Source: Fluctibacter corallii (GTDB lineage Bacteria > Pseudomonadota > Gammaproteobacteria > Enterobacterales > Alteromonadaceae). From it: 64,000 bases of DNA. Location of the stretch: NCBI RefSeq assembly GCF_025751585.1, contig NZ_JAOWKX010000004.1:1-64000 (forward strand), written 5' to 3'. The notes beneath the pieces were generated by a model. It did no database searches. It worked only from the letters and a program-made list of their open reading frames with translations, and was not told the DNA's origin. The stretch's first letter is position 1; each line of letters begins with the position of its first letter. Below are positions 8,790 through 19,370 of this stretch, piece after piece. The position numbers were made by a program, and so were the translations under genes.

Positions 8790-11573
8790 TCAATAACGTG
8801 TAAAGTCATCGTCATCGTCGTCATCTGACTCTAGATCCAGATCTATGCCTTTTTTCTTGGGCTCAGATGTGGTGGCTACCGTGTCTTTTTTACGGGGAGT
8901 AACAGGCATTTGGTAAGCCCTCGTGCCTTCCTTGACTGTAAAGAAGCTCATGTTTTGCTCTAGCTGTCGGGCTTGAGCTGAGAGCTCTTCGGCGGTTGCC
9001 GCAACTTCTTCAGAGGAAGCCGCATTTTTCTGAACTACGGTGTCGAGTTGTTGAATCGCAAGGTTAATTTGCTCAGCCCCCGCATCTTGCTCTTGGGCTG
9101 AAACACTGATCTCCTGTACGAGTTCTGCGGTACGCTTGATATCAGGTACGATTTTATCAAGTAGGTTACCCGCTTCTTCAGCAATCGTAGTGGATGAGCC
9201 TGACAAGCCGGAAATTTCGCCTGCTGCTTTTTTACTTTCTTGTGCAAGCTGGCGCACTTCTGCGGCTACGACAGCAAAGCCCTTACCGTGCTCTCCGGCG
9301 CGGGCAGCTTCAATCGCAGCATTTAACGCCAATAAGTTTGTTTGTCGTGCAATTTCCTCAATGATCGTGATGGTGTCGGCGATTTCCTTGATGGCATTCA
9401 CCGCTTGATGCACCGCAGCGCCGCCTTTCTCGGCATCTTCGGCCACTTGATTGGCAATGCCTTCTGTTTGACGGGCATTGTCAGCACTTTGTTTAATATT
9501 GGCAGCCATTTGCTCCATGGAAGAGGATACCTCTTCTAAAGACGCTGCTTGCTCTGTTGCACCCTGTGACATGTCGGTTGCCGTAGTAGACAGCTCATGG
9601 CTTCCGTTAGACACGTTGCTGGTGGCTTGATTAACCTCGCTAACCACATTTTGTAATTTTGACACCATAGAACGAAGTGCATCAGCCAGTTCACCAATTT
9701 CATCGTTTTGCGAGACGTCTAAATTGCTGGTTAAATCGCCATTGGCGACTTCGTTGGCAAAGGTAACGCTTCGACTAATGGGCTTAGCAATAGACGATGC
9801 AATAAGTAACGCAACAATCACCACAATGACGGCAATGACGACCAAACAAATGGCAATCGAAATAATGATGGATGTTATTGGTGCTTCAACTTCGGCAAGA
9901 TCCACTTCTACTAATAACGCCCAGTTTAGGTCGCCCACTTTAAACGGCGCGAAGGCGCTCATGACTTCTTCACCGCGATAATCTTCGATAATTTCTACGC
10001 CTTGCTCGCCTTGTAGTGCGCGTTCTACAGCTTCAGATTTCACGCCGTTCTTCGCCACTGTGCCTGCAAACGAGGCGCTGACAGTGCGGTTAGTTTGATC
10101 TAAAAATGAGTCTGATCGCATTCTGTAATCGGGGCCAATCAAGTAGCTTTCGCCTGTTTCTCCCATGCCTGCACGCACTTGCATAATTTCATTAATGGGT
10201 TCGAGAGGCAGTTGCACGGCGACGATCATGGAGACATTGCCATACTCATCTGTTACCGGCGCGCCAGCAAAGGCAGCGGGCGCACCATTACTGGGTGCAT
10301 AGGGTGCCATATCGGTGATTGAGGGGGTTTCAGATTTAAATATACTGCGCGCAAGATCGCCTAAATTGGAATCTTTGTATTTCCCCGTTAACAAGTTGGT
10401 TTGATAGTCTGCTTCTTTGGTCACGGTGTAATAGATGTAGCCATCGGGAGCGATTAAAAAGGTGTCGTAGTAACCGTTTTGACGGTTGTACACGGTAAGA
10501 AAATCTTCATCACTGCCGGGTATTGTCGGGCTGAGCACTTCAACAAGGTTGATCATGCCAACTATGCCCCATGATAATCCTTCGATTTCAAGTGGTGCGT
10601 AGGTATAGAGCTTAAAGTGTCCGTCAGAATCTGTTGCTAATTGATAACCCGTTTTCCCCATCACGGCGAGTTCAGCTGCACGCAAATTTACAGGGGTACC
10701 GACTTTACCCCTGTCTTCGATTCTGTCAGATCGCAGAGCTACCTGATTATTACTTTTACCGACGAGAAAGGTTTCCCCGGTTTTACCCAGTCCTGCGCCA
10801 AATTGGGCAATTTCATCAATATGATCGATAGAGAGTTGCAGTGCCAGCACACCTAATACCGTGCCGTCGTCGTCTTTGATTGGACTGGCTAAAAATGCGG
10901 CTTGTGCGCCTGCGGAAGGCGCATACGGTGCAAAGTCTACAATGGTAGTTTCTTCTAAGCCTTGACGATACGCAGTCGCTAAACCCGAGTTTTTAAGCAC
11001 GCCAGAAGCGAGGTTCTCACCCAAGTCTGACTCTTCGGTTACGGTGTACACCACCCATCCGCTTTTGCTAATTAAAAACACATCGTAATAGCCATATTCA
11101 TTATTAAAATGAGAGAACCATTCATGATATTTTTTCTTGGTGTTTTGATATGAGGAAGAGTTAACCGTATTGCCGCCTTGGGCAAAGGTAGCGGTAAAGG
11201 TGCGTATGGCATCTCGAATTTTATTGCTTGAATTAAACACTTCAATATCGATACGGCGCGTTTCAAAGTATTCTTTTAGTTGATTGCTTTTATTTTTAAG
11301 AATCGCCAGCTGTCGATTGACGGCGGCATCTTGCGCGTTTTTGACAACCGTAGACATAATATCTACGTCAGTAACAACAGAATTGAAATAGCTTTGCAGT
11401 TGCAATTTTTTGATCTCTCGCGCTGCCTCTAGTTTCTCCAATGCTGCGTTGTCTAAACTTTTTTGTGTCAGGGTAGCAATAAACCAGCTTGCAACAAGCA
11501 GGGGAATCAAGCTGATAATCAGCATGATGCTTGTCAATTTGGTTCGCATTCTAATGTCGTGAATTCGTAACAT
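8790..11573 (-). CDS. Methyl-accepting chemotaxis protein with duplicated sensor module
   Basis: This 927-residue receptor has TM1 at about 13-33, a very large periplasmic region, TM2 at about 566-592, HAMP (about 593-645) and a signalling domain with the hairpin tip [23 protein letters not shown] near residue 750. The periplasmic region contains two related PAS-like (dCache-type) halves: one around residue 159 ([13 protein letters not shown], then [12 protein letters not shown]) and one around 366 ([13 protein letters not shown], then [12 protein letters not shown]). The C-terminus is a D-rich run ending FTRY, not the classical NWETF CheR-tether. It lies between cheA and cheW, so is probably the dedicated receptor of this array. 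Ligand unknown. Confidence 0.95.
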   Translation of the reverse strand: MLRIHDIRMRTKLTSIMLIISLIPLLVASWFIATLTQKSLDNAALEKLEAAREIKKLQLQSYFNSVVTDVDIMSTVVKNAQDAAVNRQLAILKNKSNQLKEYFETRRIDIEVFNSSNKIRDAIRTFTATFAQGGNTVNSSSYQNTKKKYHEWFSHFNNEYGYYDVFLISKSGWVVYTVTEESDLGENLASGVLKNSGLATAYRQGLEETTIVDFAPYAPSAGAQAAFLASPIKDDDGTVLGVLALQLSIDHIDEIAQFGAGLGKTGETFLVGKSNNQVALRSDRIEDRGKVGTPVNLRAAELAVMGKTGYQLATDSDGHFKLYTYAPLEIEGLSWGIVGMINLVEVLSPTIPGSDEDFLTVYNRQNGYYDTFLIAPDGYIYYTVTKEADYQTNLLTGKYKDSNLGDLARSIFKSETPSITDMAPYAPSNGAPAAFAGAPVTDEYGNVSMIVAVQLPLEPINEIMQVRAGMGETGESYLIGPDYRMRSDSFLDQTNRTVSASFAGTVAKNGVKSEAVERALQGEQGVEIIEDYRGEEVMSAFAPFKVGDLNWALLVEVDLAEVEAPITSIIISIAICLVVIAVIVVIVALLIASSIAKPISRSVTFANEVANGDLTSNLDVSQNDEIGELADALRSMVSKLQNVVSEVNQATSNVSNGSHELSTTATDMSQGATEQAASLEEVSSSMEQMAANIKQSADNARQTEGIANQVAEDAEKGGAAVHQAVNAIKEIADTITIIEEIARQTNLLALNAAIEAARAGEHGKGFAVVAAEVRQLAQESKKAAGEISGLSGSSTTIAEEAGNLLDKIVPDIKRTAELVQEISVSAQEQDAGAEQINLAIQQLDTVVQKNAASSEEVAATAEELSAQARQLEQNMSFFTVKEGTRAYQMPVTPRKKDTVATTSEPKKKGIDLDLESDDDDDDDFTRY

Positions 11574-11605
11574 GATGATTCTCTCTGGTTCTCCAAGTAT
11601 TGCTG

Positions 11606-13714
11606 TTAAGCGACATTTTGTGCGGCGTCGCCACCACTTGATTTCAGGTGCCTTTTCAAAATTTGGAAAGCGTCTATGATCAGTGCGACACTGCCATCTC
11701 CCAATATGGTCGCACCGCTGATCGAATCGATACTGCGATAGACGGCACCGAGGTTTTTAATGACAATCTGCTGCTGATCGATGATTTCATCAACAATAAA
11801 CGCAAAGGACTCGTTGTCGACACTGACGATAATCAGCTCAACCAAATCAGGCTTATCGGCAGAGATTTCTGCCCACTCACGCAACGAGACACACGGCATC
11901 AGCGTGCCGCGTATTTTGGTTGAATAGCCTTGTTTGGTTTTGGATAAATCTTTGCTGCGAATTTCCACGCACTCTTTGATAATAGACAAAGGAATGGCGA
12001 TTACATCATCGCCGACACGCGTCAGCAGTCCTTCGATGATGGCCAATGTAAGCGGAAGCTTTAACGTAATGGTTGTGCCTTTGTTCACAATACTGTCAAG
12101 TTCAATTGTGCCTCTTAAGTCTTCTATTGTGCGCTTAACGACGTCCATGCCCACGCCGCGTCCTGAGATGTTAGTGATCTTCTCGGCGGTAGAAAATCCC
12201 GGCGCAAAAATCAGCTGTAGTGCATCTTTATCTGATATATCTGCGTCAGGTTCGATGACGCCTTTGTCTATGGCTTTACTGCGAATTTTAGTCGGGTCGA
12301 TACCTCGACCATTGTCTTCAATTTTAATGACAACCTGACCTTGGGTGTGCTGTGCTGAGAGAATGATTTTTCCTTCGGCAGGTTTGCCTTTTTCAGCGCG
12401 TTCTTCAGGTGGTTCAATACCGTGGTCGATGCTGTTGCGAATCAGGTGAACAAGTGGGTCGCCCAGCTGATCTATCACGGTTTTATCAAGCTCAGTTTCC
12501 GCACCGTGGGTGAACAATTCAATATTTTTGCCCTGATCTTTGGCCAAATCCCTCACTACACGTCTAAAGCGGCTAAATGTCGAGCCAATTTGCATCATTC
12601 GAATGCTCAATACGTTATCGCGAAGCTCTGTAATTAAGTGATTCATTTCTTCACAGGCGTTAATGAGTTGGGTATCGGCATGCGATGCGGCAATACGATT
12701 CAGGCTAGCCAGCGCGATAACAAGTTCACCCACGAGGTTCATTTGCATTTCTAATTTTGGAGCGGGCACGCGAATGTTTTCAACGGCTTTTTGCTTTTGC
12801 TGCCGGTCAGTTTTAACCACTTCTTGCTCAACCAAAGCAGATGTGATTTTTTCTTTTGCTACCGCACCAGCAGCCTCGAGTATTTCACCCACTTTGGGTG
12901 CTTTGGGAAGTAAATTCTCTAATTCATCTGCGCTGATATCACCGCGTTCAACCAGTATTTCACCTATGCGTTTGTAATCGTCTTCTTGTTCGTCACCATG
13001 ATCTATGACATCCACATGCAGTTCGCAGTCATCTTCATCGAAGATAAACACATCCAGTATGTCGTCTCTGCTTTTTTGCGTTTTAAGCAAAACGTCCCAA
13101 CTCAGGTAGCTGGTCAGTGGGTGAAGGGATTCCAAAGAGGGAAGGGCATCGGTGTACGCCACTACATTGTATTCTCCCATCTCTTCCAAACAGCGGAGTA
13201 AGGCGAGCGGTTTGGAGCCGAAATTGAAAAAATCCTCATTGGGTTTAAAGCGAATTCTGAATATTTGCTCGTCGTGTTCTTCTGCGGCTACCTCGGGAGC
13301 CATTTGTTTTCCCTGCTCTGTGTTTGGCTTTTCAGCTGAATCAGGCATGAGTTGCAACAATCGAACGGTTAATTCATCAGCTTGTTCTTTTAAAAGTGCG
13401 GTTTGTTGATCATTGCTGTCTAGCATTTCAGCAATCCAAGATTGCGACGCCAAACCAATTTCGATCAATTCTTGTGTTACCGACAGTTCCCCTTTGCGCA
13501 CGCGATCAAATGCGGTCTCAAATTCGTGGGTAAAGGCGGCAATGTTGTCGAACCCAGCCATTGCACCTGAGCCTTTGATGGTATGCATTGCACGAAAAAT
13601 ACGGTTAATCAATTCTTCTGAACGTGGATCGTTCTCAAGTTCAAGAAAGGCATCTTCTAAATCTGTTAATAGCTCTTCGGCTTCTTCTTTGTACGTATCT
13701 TGAATCTTACCCAT
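11606..13714 (-). CDS. cheA: Chemotaxis histidine kinase CheA
   Basis: Starting at [16 protein letters not shown] there are 702 residues. The Hpt domain carries the phosphorylated H44 ([14 protein letters not shown]). A P2-like and linker region (about 140-320) precedes the P3 dimerisation helices ([15 protein letters not shown]), the HATPase domain (NSIDHGIE N-box, [17 protein letters not shown]) and a C-terminal CheW-like domain. The start at 13714 is preferred because GGAG lies six bases upstream; it overlaps the STAS gene by eight bases. It phosphorylates CheB here and presumably the CheY-like protein at 14512. Confidence 0.96.
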   Translation of the reverse strand: MGKIQDTYKEEAEELLTDLEDAFLELENDPRSEELINRIFRAMHTIKGSGAMAGFDNIAAFTHEFETAFDRVRKGELSVTQELIEIGLASQSWIAEMLDSNDQQTALLKEQADELTVRLLQLMPDSAEKPNTEQGKQMAPEVAAEEHDEQIFRIRFKPNEDFFNFGSKPLALLRCLEEMGEYNVVAYTDALPSLESLHPLTSYLSWDVLLKTQKSRDDILDVFIFDEDDCELHVDVIDHGDEQEDDYKRIGEILVERGDISADELENLLPKAPKVGEILEAAGAVAKEKITSALVEQEVVKTDRQQKQKAVENIRVPAPKLEMQMNLVGELVIALASLNRIAASHADTQLINACEEMNHLITELRDNVLSIRMMQIGSTFSRFRRVVRDLAKDQGKNIELFTHGAETELDKTVIDQLGDPLVHLIRNSIDHGIEPPEERAEKGKPAEGKIILSAQHTQGQVVIKIEDNGRGIDPTKIRSKAIDKGVIEPDADISDKDALQLIFAPGFSTAEKITNISGRGVGMDVVKRTIEDLRGTIELDSIVNKGTTITLKLPLTLAIIEGLLTRVGDDVIAIPLSIIKECVEIRSKDLSKTKQGYSTKIRGTLMPCVSLREWAEISADKPDLVELIIVSVDNESFAFIVDEIIDQQQIVIKNLGAVYRSIDSISGATILGDGSVALIIDAFQILKRHLKSSGGDAAQNVA

Positions 13715-14078
13715 CACTTTCTCCATTTGTGGCGGAGGCAATAGGTGTCACGCTATCTGATGCTTCATTTTGTTCGCCATAAAGAATGTGACCAAGCCCT
13801 GATAAATTCACCGCGCGAAGAAATGCTTCACTGTCACCTTCAAGCTGACACAAAGGGGAAGAGGATGTCCGGTGTTTCATTAAAGATGCTAATAATTGCA
13901 GACTCGAGATGTGGCAATCTTCAACTGACGCGACATTGATCTGAATGGGCTGTGCTAAATCAAGCGCATGCACAAGCGCAGACTTCAATTGTTCAGCTGA
14001 CTCCAGCTCCAATTCTCCTTGTAAAATGATTTCTGTCTGTTCTGAATGTTCTTTCAGAATTACTGATGGGTCAGACAT
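13707..14078 (-). CDS. STAS domain protein at the head of the chemotaxis operon
   Basis: This 123-residue protein fits a STAS domain: ILQGELELESAEQLKSALVHAL, then PIQINVASVEDCHISSLQLLASLMKH, the segment that holds the phosphorylated Ser in anti-sigma antagonists. Here the position usually reading D-S-S/T is DCHISS. It has an AGGAG ribosome site and overlaps cheA by eight bases. STAS proteins heading chemotaxis operons are known in several proteobacteria, but their role there is unclear. It may bind CheA or a partner; this is inference. Confidence 0.85.
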   Translation of the reverse strand: MSDPSVILKEHSEQTEIILQGELELESAEQLKSALVHALDLAQPIQINVASVEDCHISSLQLLASLMKHRTSSSPLCQLEGDSEAFLRAVNLSGLGHILYGEQNEASDSVTPIASATNGESDG

Positions 14079-14511
14079 GTAGCACTCCTAAAGTCACTCA
14101 GGCCCGGCTTACTACCGCCACGATGTTATGAGAAAAAATGTATACGAATATGTGCAATAATCAGATTTAACGCCACTTGCATTGTTATTTGTGTGGCTTA
14201 CCAGATAAAACGTAGTCAGTGATTAAAAAATCTTCAAGAAAATTGCTGTCTCTCGTCGTGAAGTTTCTCCTTATTTACCAGCCTTTTAACGTCAGAGCCC
14301 GATGATTTATGTTTTCATCGTTCACATTTTTCGTACGCAATAGGAGGGTACCGTCTCTTTGTATTAATTTGCTGTTGCGAAATAGGTTGCGAGAAAAGGA
14401 TATTCGCTAACTAAGGCCTTGAGTGACTTGCAATTTATTCCTGTGCTGTCTAGTTTTAATTCAGGTCGTAAATAGATTCATCTGAAACGTCGTTGAATGA
14501 GGAGTGAGTGA
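14079..14511. promoter_or_regulatory. Divergent intergenic region of the chemotaxis operon and cheY-like gene
   Basis: The 433-base gap must hold the promoters of both divergent units. No gene is visible in either strand. I could not identify a convincing sigma-28 or sigma-54 promoter by eye, so no site is called inside it. Confidence 0.5.
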
Positions 14512-14874
14512 ATGAGCAAGACTATTTTAATTGTTGATGACTCTGCATCAATCAGACAGGTCGTTACCTTGACGCTTGAAGGTGCAGGTTACGAAGTGAT
14601 TAGTGCTGAAGACGGGGTTGATGGATTGAGTAAACTAGATGGAAAAAAGATCCATCTTATTGTAAGCGACGTGAACATGCCGAATATGGATGGTTTGACG
14701 TTTGTAGGTAAAGCCAAGCAAATGGAGGAGTACAAATTCACGCCCGTGTTAATGCTAACCACGGAATCTAGTCCAGAGCTTAAAGCAAAAGGTAAAGAAG
14801 CGGGGGCGAAAGCATGGCTGGTTAAACCTTTTAAACCCGATTTGCTGTTGGGGGCAATCAGTAAGCTGACCTAA
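14512..14874 (+). CDS. Single-domain CheY-like response regulator
   Basis: The 120-residue protein is a bare receiver domain: DD at 9-10, phospho-acceptor D in VSDVNMPNMDG (about 53), the conserved T in MLTTESS and K in LVKPFKP. No output domain is present, as in CheY-type proteins that bind a partner when phosphorylated. GAGGAGTGAGTGA precedes the ATG. Its position, divergent from an operon with cheA but no cheY, suggests CheA as phosphodonor. Whether it acts on the flagellar motor or as a phosphate sink cannot be decided from sequence. Confidence 0.93.
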   Translation: MSKTILIVDDSASIRQVVTLTLEGAGYEVISAEDGVDGLSKLDGKKIHLIVSDVNMPNMDGLTFVGKAKQMEEYKFTPVLMLTTESSPELKAKGKEAGAKAWLVKPFKPDLLLGAISKLT

Positions 14875-14953
14875 TGTAAGAGGAAGTATTGGTTTCCTCT
14901 CGATACTTTGTGTAGACTGGTAAAAAAACTAACCAATAACAAGGACATGTTGC

Positions 14954-16057
14954 ATGCCGATCAATGCGATTCGTCAGAAAACCACTGTTACCTTATCACT
15001 ATCGCTTTTCTTTATTATTCTTCTTGCTTCTCTGATTATGCCTATGTTTTCGGATCACAGTTCAGAACTGACATGGCTAGGCTGGGGGACAGTGGCTTTG
15101 ATGGGAGCGTTAGTGCTTTATACCAAATATACTCCTTGGCAAACCTATCACCCTTACATAGTTGTTTGTGTGTCTGCTTTTGCGCTAGTACCTTTTATTC
15201 TTTTAACTGGCGGTGTATTTAGTCAGTACACCGTTTTATTGCCGCTGTTTCCCGTATTGGTTAGCATGGTAGCAAACGAGAGAGCAACATGGTTTATGGG
15301 AGTCGGCTCAATGGTCTTTGTAGTGGCGATGACTCTAAATCACGCTTATCTATCAGATCTCCATTATCAACTTGCCCATTCAGACATGTTAGTTTTACGG
15401 GCGTTCTGGCTGAATGTTGCCGTCATAATCAGCTGTATTTTTGGCATTTCATTTACGCGCGTTCATCGCCTGTATGGCCGTCGATTCGAAGAACAGGCCA
15501 ATCAAGACAAACTGACAGGCTTGGCGAATCGAAATACCTTGCTCAATCAGTTAGACGAACAGTTGAATGACGCTGCCAATACTGGTGATTGGATTAGCGT
15601 GTTGCTGGTAGATATCGATCAGTTAAAGCTGATTAATATGCAACGTGGTCAGCAGGCGGGCGATGAGTGCTTGAGAGTGATTGCACTGGTGCTTCATCAG
15701 CATATTCGAGCAAGAAAAGATGTGTTGGGCCGATATGGTGAAGCTGAATTTGCAGTGATTATGCAGGGAGTAAACCAAAGTGATACCCATAAAATCGCAG
15801 AAAAGCTTCGGCATAGGATTAATGAGGCTAAGATTGAACATCAGGGGCAAGTAGTGAATGCCTCTGTCACGATAGGCTATAGCTGCCTTCAAGCTGATCA
15901 TGTCGTGGATGCAAATCAGTTACTCACTGCTGCTGATCGCGCTGTTTATACGGGAAAACGCGAAGGAGGGAATCAAGTGGTCGGAGCCGAAGAAGCAATC
16001 GTGACATCAATACTGCTAAAGGAATCAAAGATAAGGGAATATGAAGTTCTAAATTAA
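14954..16057 (+). CDS. Membrane GGDEF-family protein with degenerate active site
   Basis: The 367 residues begin with about six hydrophobic segments (10-180) forming a membrane sensor, then a GGDEF domain starting at DKLTGLANRNTLLNQL. The signature is GRYGEAEF in place of GRYGGEEF, so the second glycine of GG(D/E)EF is replaced and the motif reads GEAEF. The metal/substrate segment is also altered (DIDQLKLINMQRGQQAGD instead of DIDHFKxINDxxGHxxGD). Diguanylate cyclase activity (two GTP to c-di-GMP) is therefore doubtful; it may sense or bind nucleotide. AAGGA precedes the start. It follows the cheY-like gene by 79 bases. Confidence 0.9.
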   Translation: MPINAIRQKTTVTLSLSLFFIILLASLIMPMFSDHSSELTWLGWGTVALMGALVLYTKYTPWQTYHPYIVVCVSAFALVPFILLTGGVFSQYTVLLPLFPVLVSMVANERATWFMGVGSMVFVVAMTLNHAYLSDLHYQLAHSDMLVLRAFWLNVAVIISCIFGISFTRVHRLYGRRFEEQANQDKLTGLANRNTLLNQLDEQLNDAANTGDWISVLLVDIDQLKLINMQRGQQAGDECLRVIALVLHQHIRARKDVLGRYGEAEFAVIMQGVNQSDTHKIAEKLRHRINEAKIEHQGQVVNASVTIGYSCLQADHVVDANQLLTAADRAVYTGKREGGNQVVGAEEAIVTSILLKESKIREYEVLN

Positions 16058-16104
16058 AAAAGCCAGAGCAGGTTTTTCGTTGAGGATGAGAAAACCTGTC
16101 TGGC
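16056..16104 (-). terminator. Terminator of the RND operon
   Basis: On the minus strand GCCAGACAGGTTTT pairs with AAAACCTGCTCTGGC with one bulge and is followed by a T tract (A run at 16056-16061). It lies 80 bases beyond the stop of the RND pump gene and also abuts the stop of the convergent GGDEF gene. A second hairpin, GCCCGG/CCGGGC, lies at about 16127-16158. Confidence 0.8.
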
Positions 16105-16183
16105 TGGGCTCACCTTTCGGTGAAATTGGCCCGGTGACTTATGGTTACAAGGCCGGGCAACACGCTAATAAACGGTCGATATA

Positions 16184-19100
16184 CTATGCTGCCTTCTGGC
16201 TTGGCTTGTCGTCCTTTTTGAACGTTGAATTACTCACATTTGCTTGTCCGATTTTCTTTGCCACTAGTGCATAGAATACTGGTGTAAGTAGTAGGCCAAA
16301 GAAGGTCACTCCGAGCATTCCCGAGAATACTGCCACGCCCATTGCTTGACGCATTTCCGCGCCAGCGCCAGTCGCCAGTACCATAGGAACCACGCCCATA
16401 ATAAAAGCAAACGATGTCATCAAAATAGGACGTAAGCGCAGGCGTGAGGCTTCTTGCAATGCCCCCATGAGCGACATGCCTTGCTCTTGCTTTTCTTTCG
16501 CAAACTCAACAATCAAAATGGCATTTTTAGTGGCAAGTCCTACCAACACAATAAAGCCAATCTGAGTAAAGATGTTGTTGTCACCACCAGACAAAATGAC
16601 CCCCGTCATCGCTGATAATAGTGTCATTGGTACGATAAGAATGATGGCCAGTGGTAAACGCAAGCTTTCGTACTGGGCTGCCAATACCAAGAACACTAAC
16701 AACACCACGAGAGGGAACACGTACATAGCCGTATTTCCAGATAGTTTTTGTTGATAAGTGAGATCAGTCCACTCGTAAGTCATGCCCACCGGAAGAGTAT
16801 CAGCCAAAATGCGTTCTATGGCGGCCTCGGCTTCGCCTGAACTAAACCCAGGCGCTGGAGCACCGTTAATTTCAGCACTGGTATAACCGTTATAATGCAT
16901 AACACGATCAGGGCCTGCCACATGCTCAACGCTCACAAAAGCCGCAAGAGGTAGCATTTCACCTTTATTATTACGCACTTTAAGTTGCGTTATATGCTCT
17001 GGTTCTTGTCTGAAGCTCTCTTGAGCTTGAACATTTACCTGATAAGTACGCCCAAACAAGTTGAAGTCATTGACATACAGGGAGCCTAGATACATCTGCA
17101 TTGTTGAGAAAATATCATTGATAGAGACACCATGAATTTTTGCTTTCTCACGGTCAATCGAAACATCCAACTGCGGAACATTGACTTGATAGCTTGAAAA
17201 TACGCCCGCTAATTCAGGAGTTTGCCATGCTTTTTGCATCACTTGCATGGTCACTTTGTAGAGCTCTTCGTAACCAAGGTTTCCGCGATCTTGAATTTGC
17301 AATTTAAAACCGCCGATGGTGCCTAACCCCTGTACTGGCGGCGGTGGAAAGATGGCGATAAACGCATCTTCTATACCGGCAAATTGTGCGCCGAGTGCGC
17401 CAGCAACCGCATTTGCGCTCATCGCATCATCGGTACGTTCCTCAAAGGGCTTCAAAGGAACAAACACGATGCCGCTAGAAGGACTGTTGGTGAAACCATT
17501 AATATTTAGCCCAGGAAATGCGACGGCATTTTGTACAGCTGGATGTTCCATCGCAATATCTGACATTTGGCGAATAACGTCTTCGGTTCTATCTAATGAT
17601 GCAGCATCAGGCAATTGCGCAAATGCGACCAAATATTGCTTGTCTTGTGCTGGCACATAGCCTGTAGGTGTTTCAGTAAACTGAACATAAGTGAGACCCA
17701 ATAAACCTGCATAGAGCACGAGAACAATTGACGTACCGCGAACCAGCTTTTTCACTGTGAAACTATAGCCAGCTTCGGTTTTGGCAAACATACGGTTGAA
17801 CGGTGCGAACAACCAGCTACCTAAAAGTTTGTCCATTAAACGGGTGAGGCCGTCTTTGGGCGCGTCTTCGCTTTTTAGCAATAATGCTGATAAAGCTGGG
17901 CTTAACGTCAATGAATTGATAGACGAAATAACCGTTGAAATCGCGATGGTTAAAGCAAATTGCTTGTAAAATTGACCAGTTAAGCCAGACATAAACGCGG
18001 TAGGAATAAACACCGCTGCCAATACCATCGTGGTGGCAACAATCGGGCCTGTTACCTCTTTCATGGCCTGAATAGTCGCATCAACAGGAGATTTTCCTTC
18101 TCGGATATTACGCTCAACGTTTTCAACTACCACAATCGCGTCATCGACAACAATACCGATAGCGAGTACTAATCCAAACAACGATAAGGCATTAAGTGAA
18201 AAGCCCATTAAGTGCATTACTGCAAATGTACCCACTAAAGATACAGGTACTGCGGCGAGCGGTATGATCGAAGCACGCCAGGTTTGTAAGAACAACACAA
18301 CCACAATAACAACAAGAATGATGGCTTCAAATAGTGTTTCAACCACTGCTTCAATTGAGCCACGAACGAACACAGTTGGGTCGTAAACAATCGAATAGTC
18401 TACGCCTTGTGGAAAATACGGCTTAAGCGCTTTCATTTTAGCGCGAACGTTGTCAGATATTTCAATCGCGTTCGAGCCGGGGCTTTGAAAGATCGGTAAG
18501 GCAACGGCTTGCTTATTGTCTAACATTGAACGCAATGCATAGAAATCTGCGCCAAGTTTGACGTCAGCCACATCTTTTAATCGCGTGATTTGGCCTTCAT
18601 CGCCGACTTTGATTACGATGTTACGAAACTCTTCCTCGTTGCTCAATCGCCCTTTAACGTTTATTAATAGCTGAAACTCTGACGAAGTAGACGGCTGTGC
18701 GCCAAGGCTTCCTGCGGCAACTTGCTGGTTTTGCTCACGTATAGCTGCCACTACATCCATGGGGGTCATGCTTAGCTCAGAGATCTTTTGTGGATCCAGC
18801 CAAATACGCATGCTGTACTCCCCAGCACCAAATAGCTGTACATCACCAACACCGTTTAAACTGGCAAGTTCATCTTTCACATTTAAGTGGGCATAGTTCG
18901 ACAAATACAACATGTCGCGGCTGCTGTCTGGCGAGGTAAGGTGAACCACCATGGTGAGATCAGGCGATGTTTTCTCTGTTACCACACCCAAACGTTGAAC
19001 CACCTCTGGTAGGCGAGGAAGGGCACGGTCAACACGGTTTTGAACCAGTGTTTGAGATTTGTCTACATCTGAGCCTATGGCAAAGGTCACAGTAAGCGTC

Positions 19101-19369
19101 ATGCGGCCGTCTGATGTAGCCTGAGAAGACATGTATAGCATGCCTTCCGTGCCTTTTATTTCTTGCTCAAGTGGGCTCGCAACTGTTTCGGCGATGGTTT
19201 TAGGGTTAGCGCCCGGATAGTTTGCAGTCACTACAACAGTCGGAGGTACAACTTCTGGGTACTCGGTAATAGGCAGCTGCCATACCGAGATCGCCCCCGC
19301 GATGAATATCATTAACGATAATACACCGGCAAAAATAGGACGATGGATAAAAAATTGTGAGAGTTTCAT
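16184..19369 (-). CDS. RND multidrug efflux transporter (HAE1 family, AcrB-like)
   Basis: The 1061-residue inner-membrane proton antiporter starts MKLSQFFIHRPIFAGVLSLM, the standard HAE1 N-terminus. The TM4 relay GIVVDDAIVVVENVERN has the two aspartates and TM10 has GLATKNAILIVEFAKE with the lysine partner. Long periplasmic loops follow TM1 and TM7, with YPGANPKTIAETVASPLEQ in the porter domain. The gene lies one base after the adaptor, with GGAGG just before its ATG. No outer-membrane channel gene is in the window, so a TolC-like partner elsewhere is expected. Substrates are not predictable. Confidence 0.97.
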   Translation of the reverse strand: MKLSQFFIHRPIFAGVLSLMIFIAGAISVWQLPITEYPEVVPPTVVVTANYPGANPKTIAETVASPLEQEIKGTEGMLYMSSQATSDGRMTLTVTFAIGSDVDKSQTLVQNRVDRALPRLPEVVQRLGVVTEKTSPDLTMVVHLTSPDSSRDMLYLSNYAHLNVKDELASLNGVGDVQLFGAGEYSMRIWLDPQKISELSMTPMDVVAAIREQNQQVAAGSLGAQPSTSSEFQLLINVKGRLSNEEEFRNIVIKVGDEGQITRLKDVADVKLGADFYALRSMLDNKQAVALPIFQSPGSNAIEISDNVRAKMKALKPYFPQGVDYSIVYDPTVFVRGSIEAVVETLFEAIILVVIVVVLFLQTWRASIIPLAAVPVSLVGTFAVMHLMGFSLNALSLFGLVLAIGIVVDDAIVVVENVERNIREGKSPVDATIQAMKEVTGPIVATTMVLAAVFIPTAFMSGLTGQFYKQFALTIAISTVISSINSLTLSPALSALLLKSEDAPKDGLTRLMDKLLGSWLFAPFNRMFAKTEAGYSFTVKKLVRGTSIVLVLYAGLLGLTYVQFTETPTGYVPAQDKQYLVAFAQLPDAASLDRTEDVIRQMSDIAMEHPAVQNAVAFPGLNINGFTNSPSSGIVFVPLKPFEERTDDAMSANAVAGALGAQFAGIEDAFIAIFPPPPVQGLGTIGGFKLQIQDRGNLGYEELYKVTMQVMQKAWQTPELAGVFSSYQVNVPQLDVSIDREKAKIHGVSINDIFSTMQMYLGSLYVNDFNLFGRTYQVNVQAQESFRQEPEHITQLKVRNNKGEMLPLAAFVSVEHVAGPDRVMHYNGYTSAEINGAPAPGFSSGEAEAAIERILADTLPVGMTYEWTDLTYQQKLSGNTAMYVFPLVVLLVFLVLAAQYESLRLPLAIILIVPMTLLSAMTGVILSGGDNNIFTQIGFIVLVGLATKNAILIVEFAKEKQEQGMSLMGALQEASRLRLRPILMTSFAFIMGVVPMVLATGAGAEMRQAMGVAVFSGMLGVTFFGLLLTPVFYALVAKKIGQANVSNSTFKKDDKPSQKAA

Positions 19370-19370
19370 C

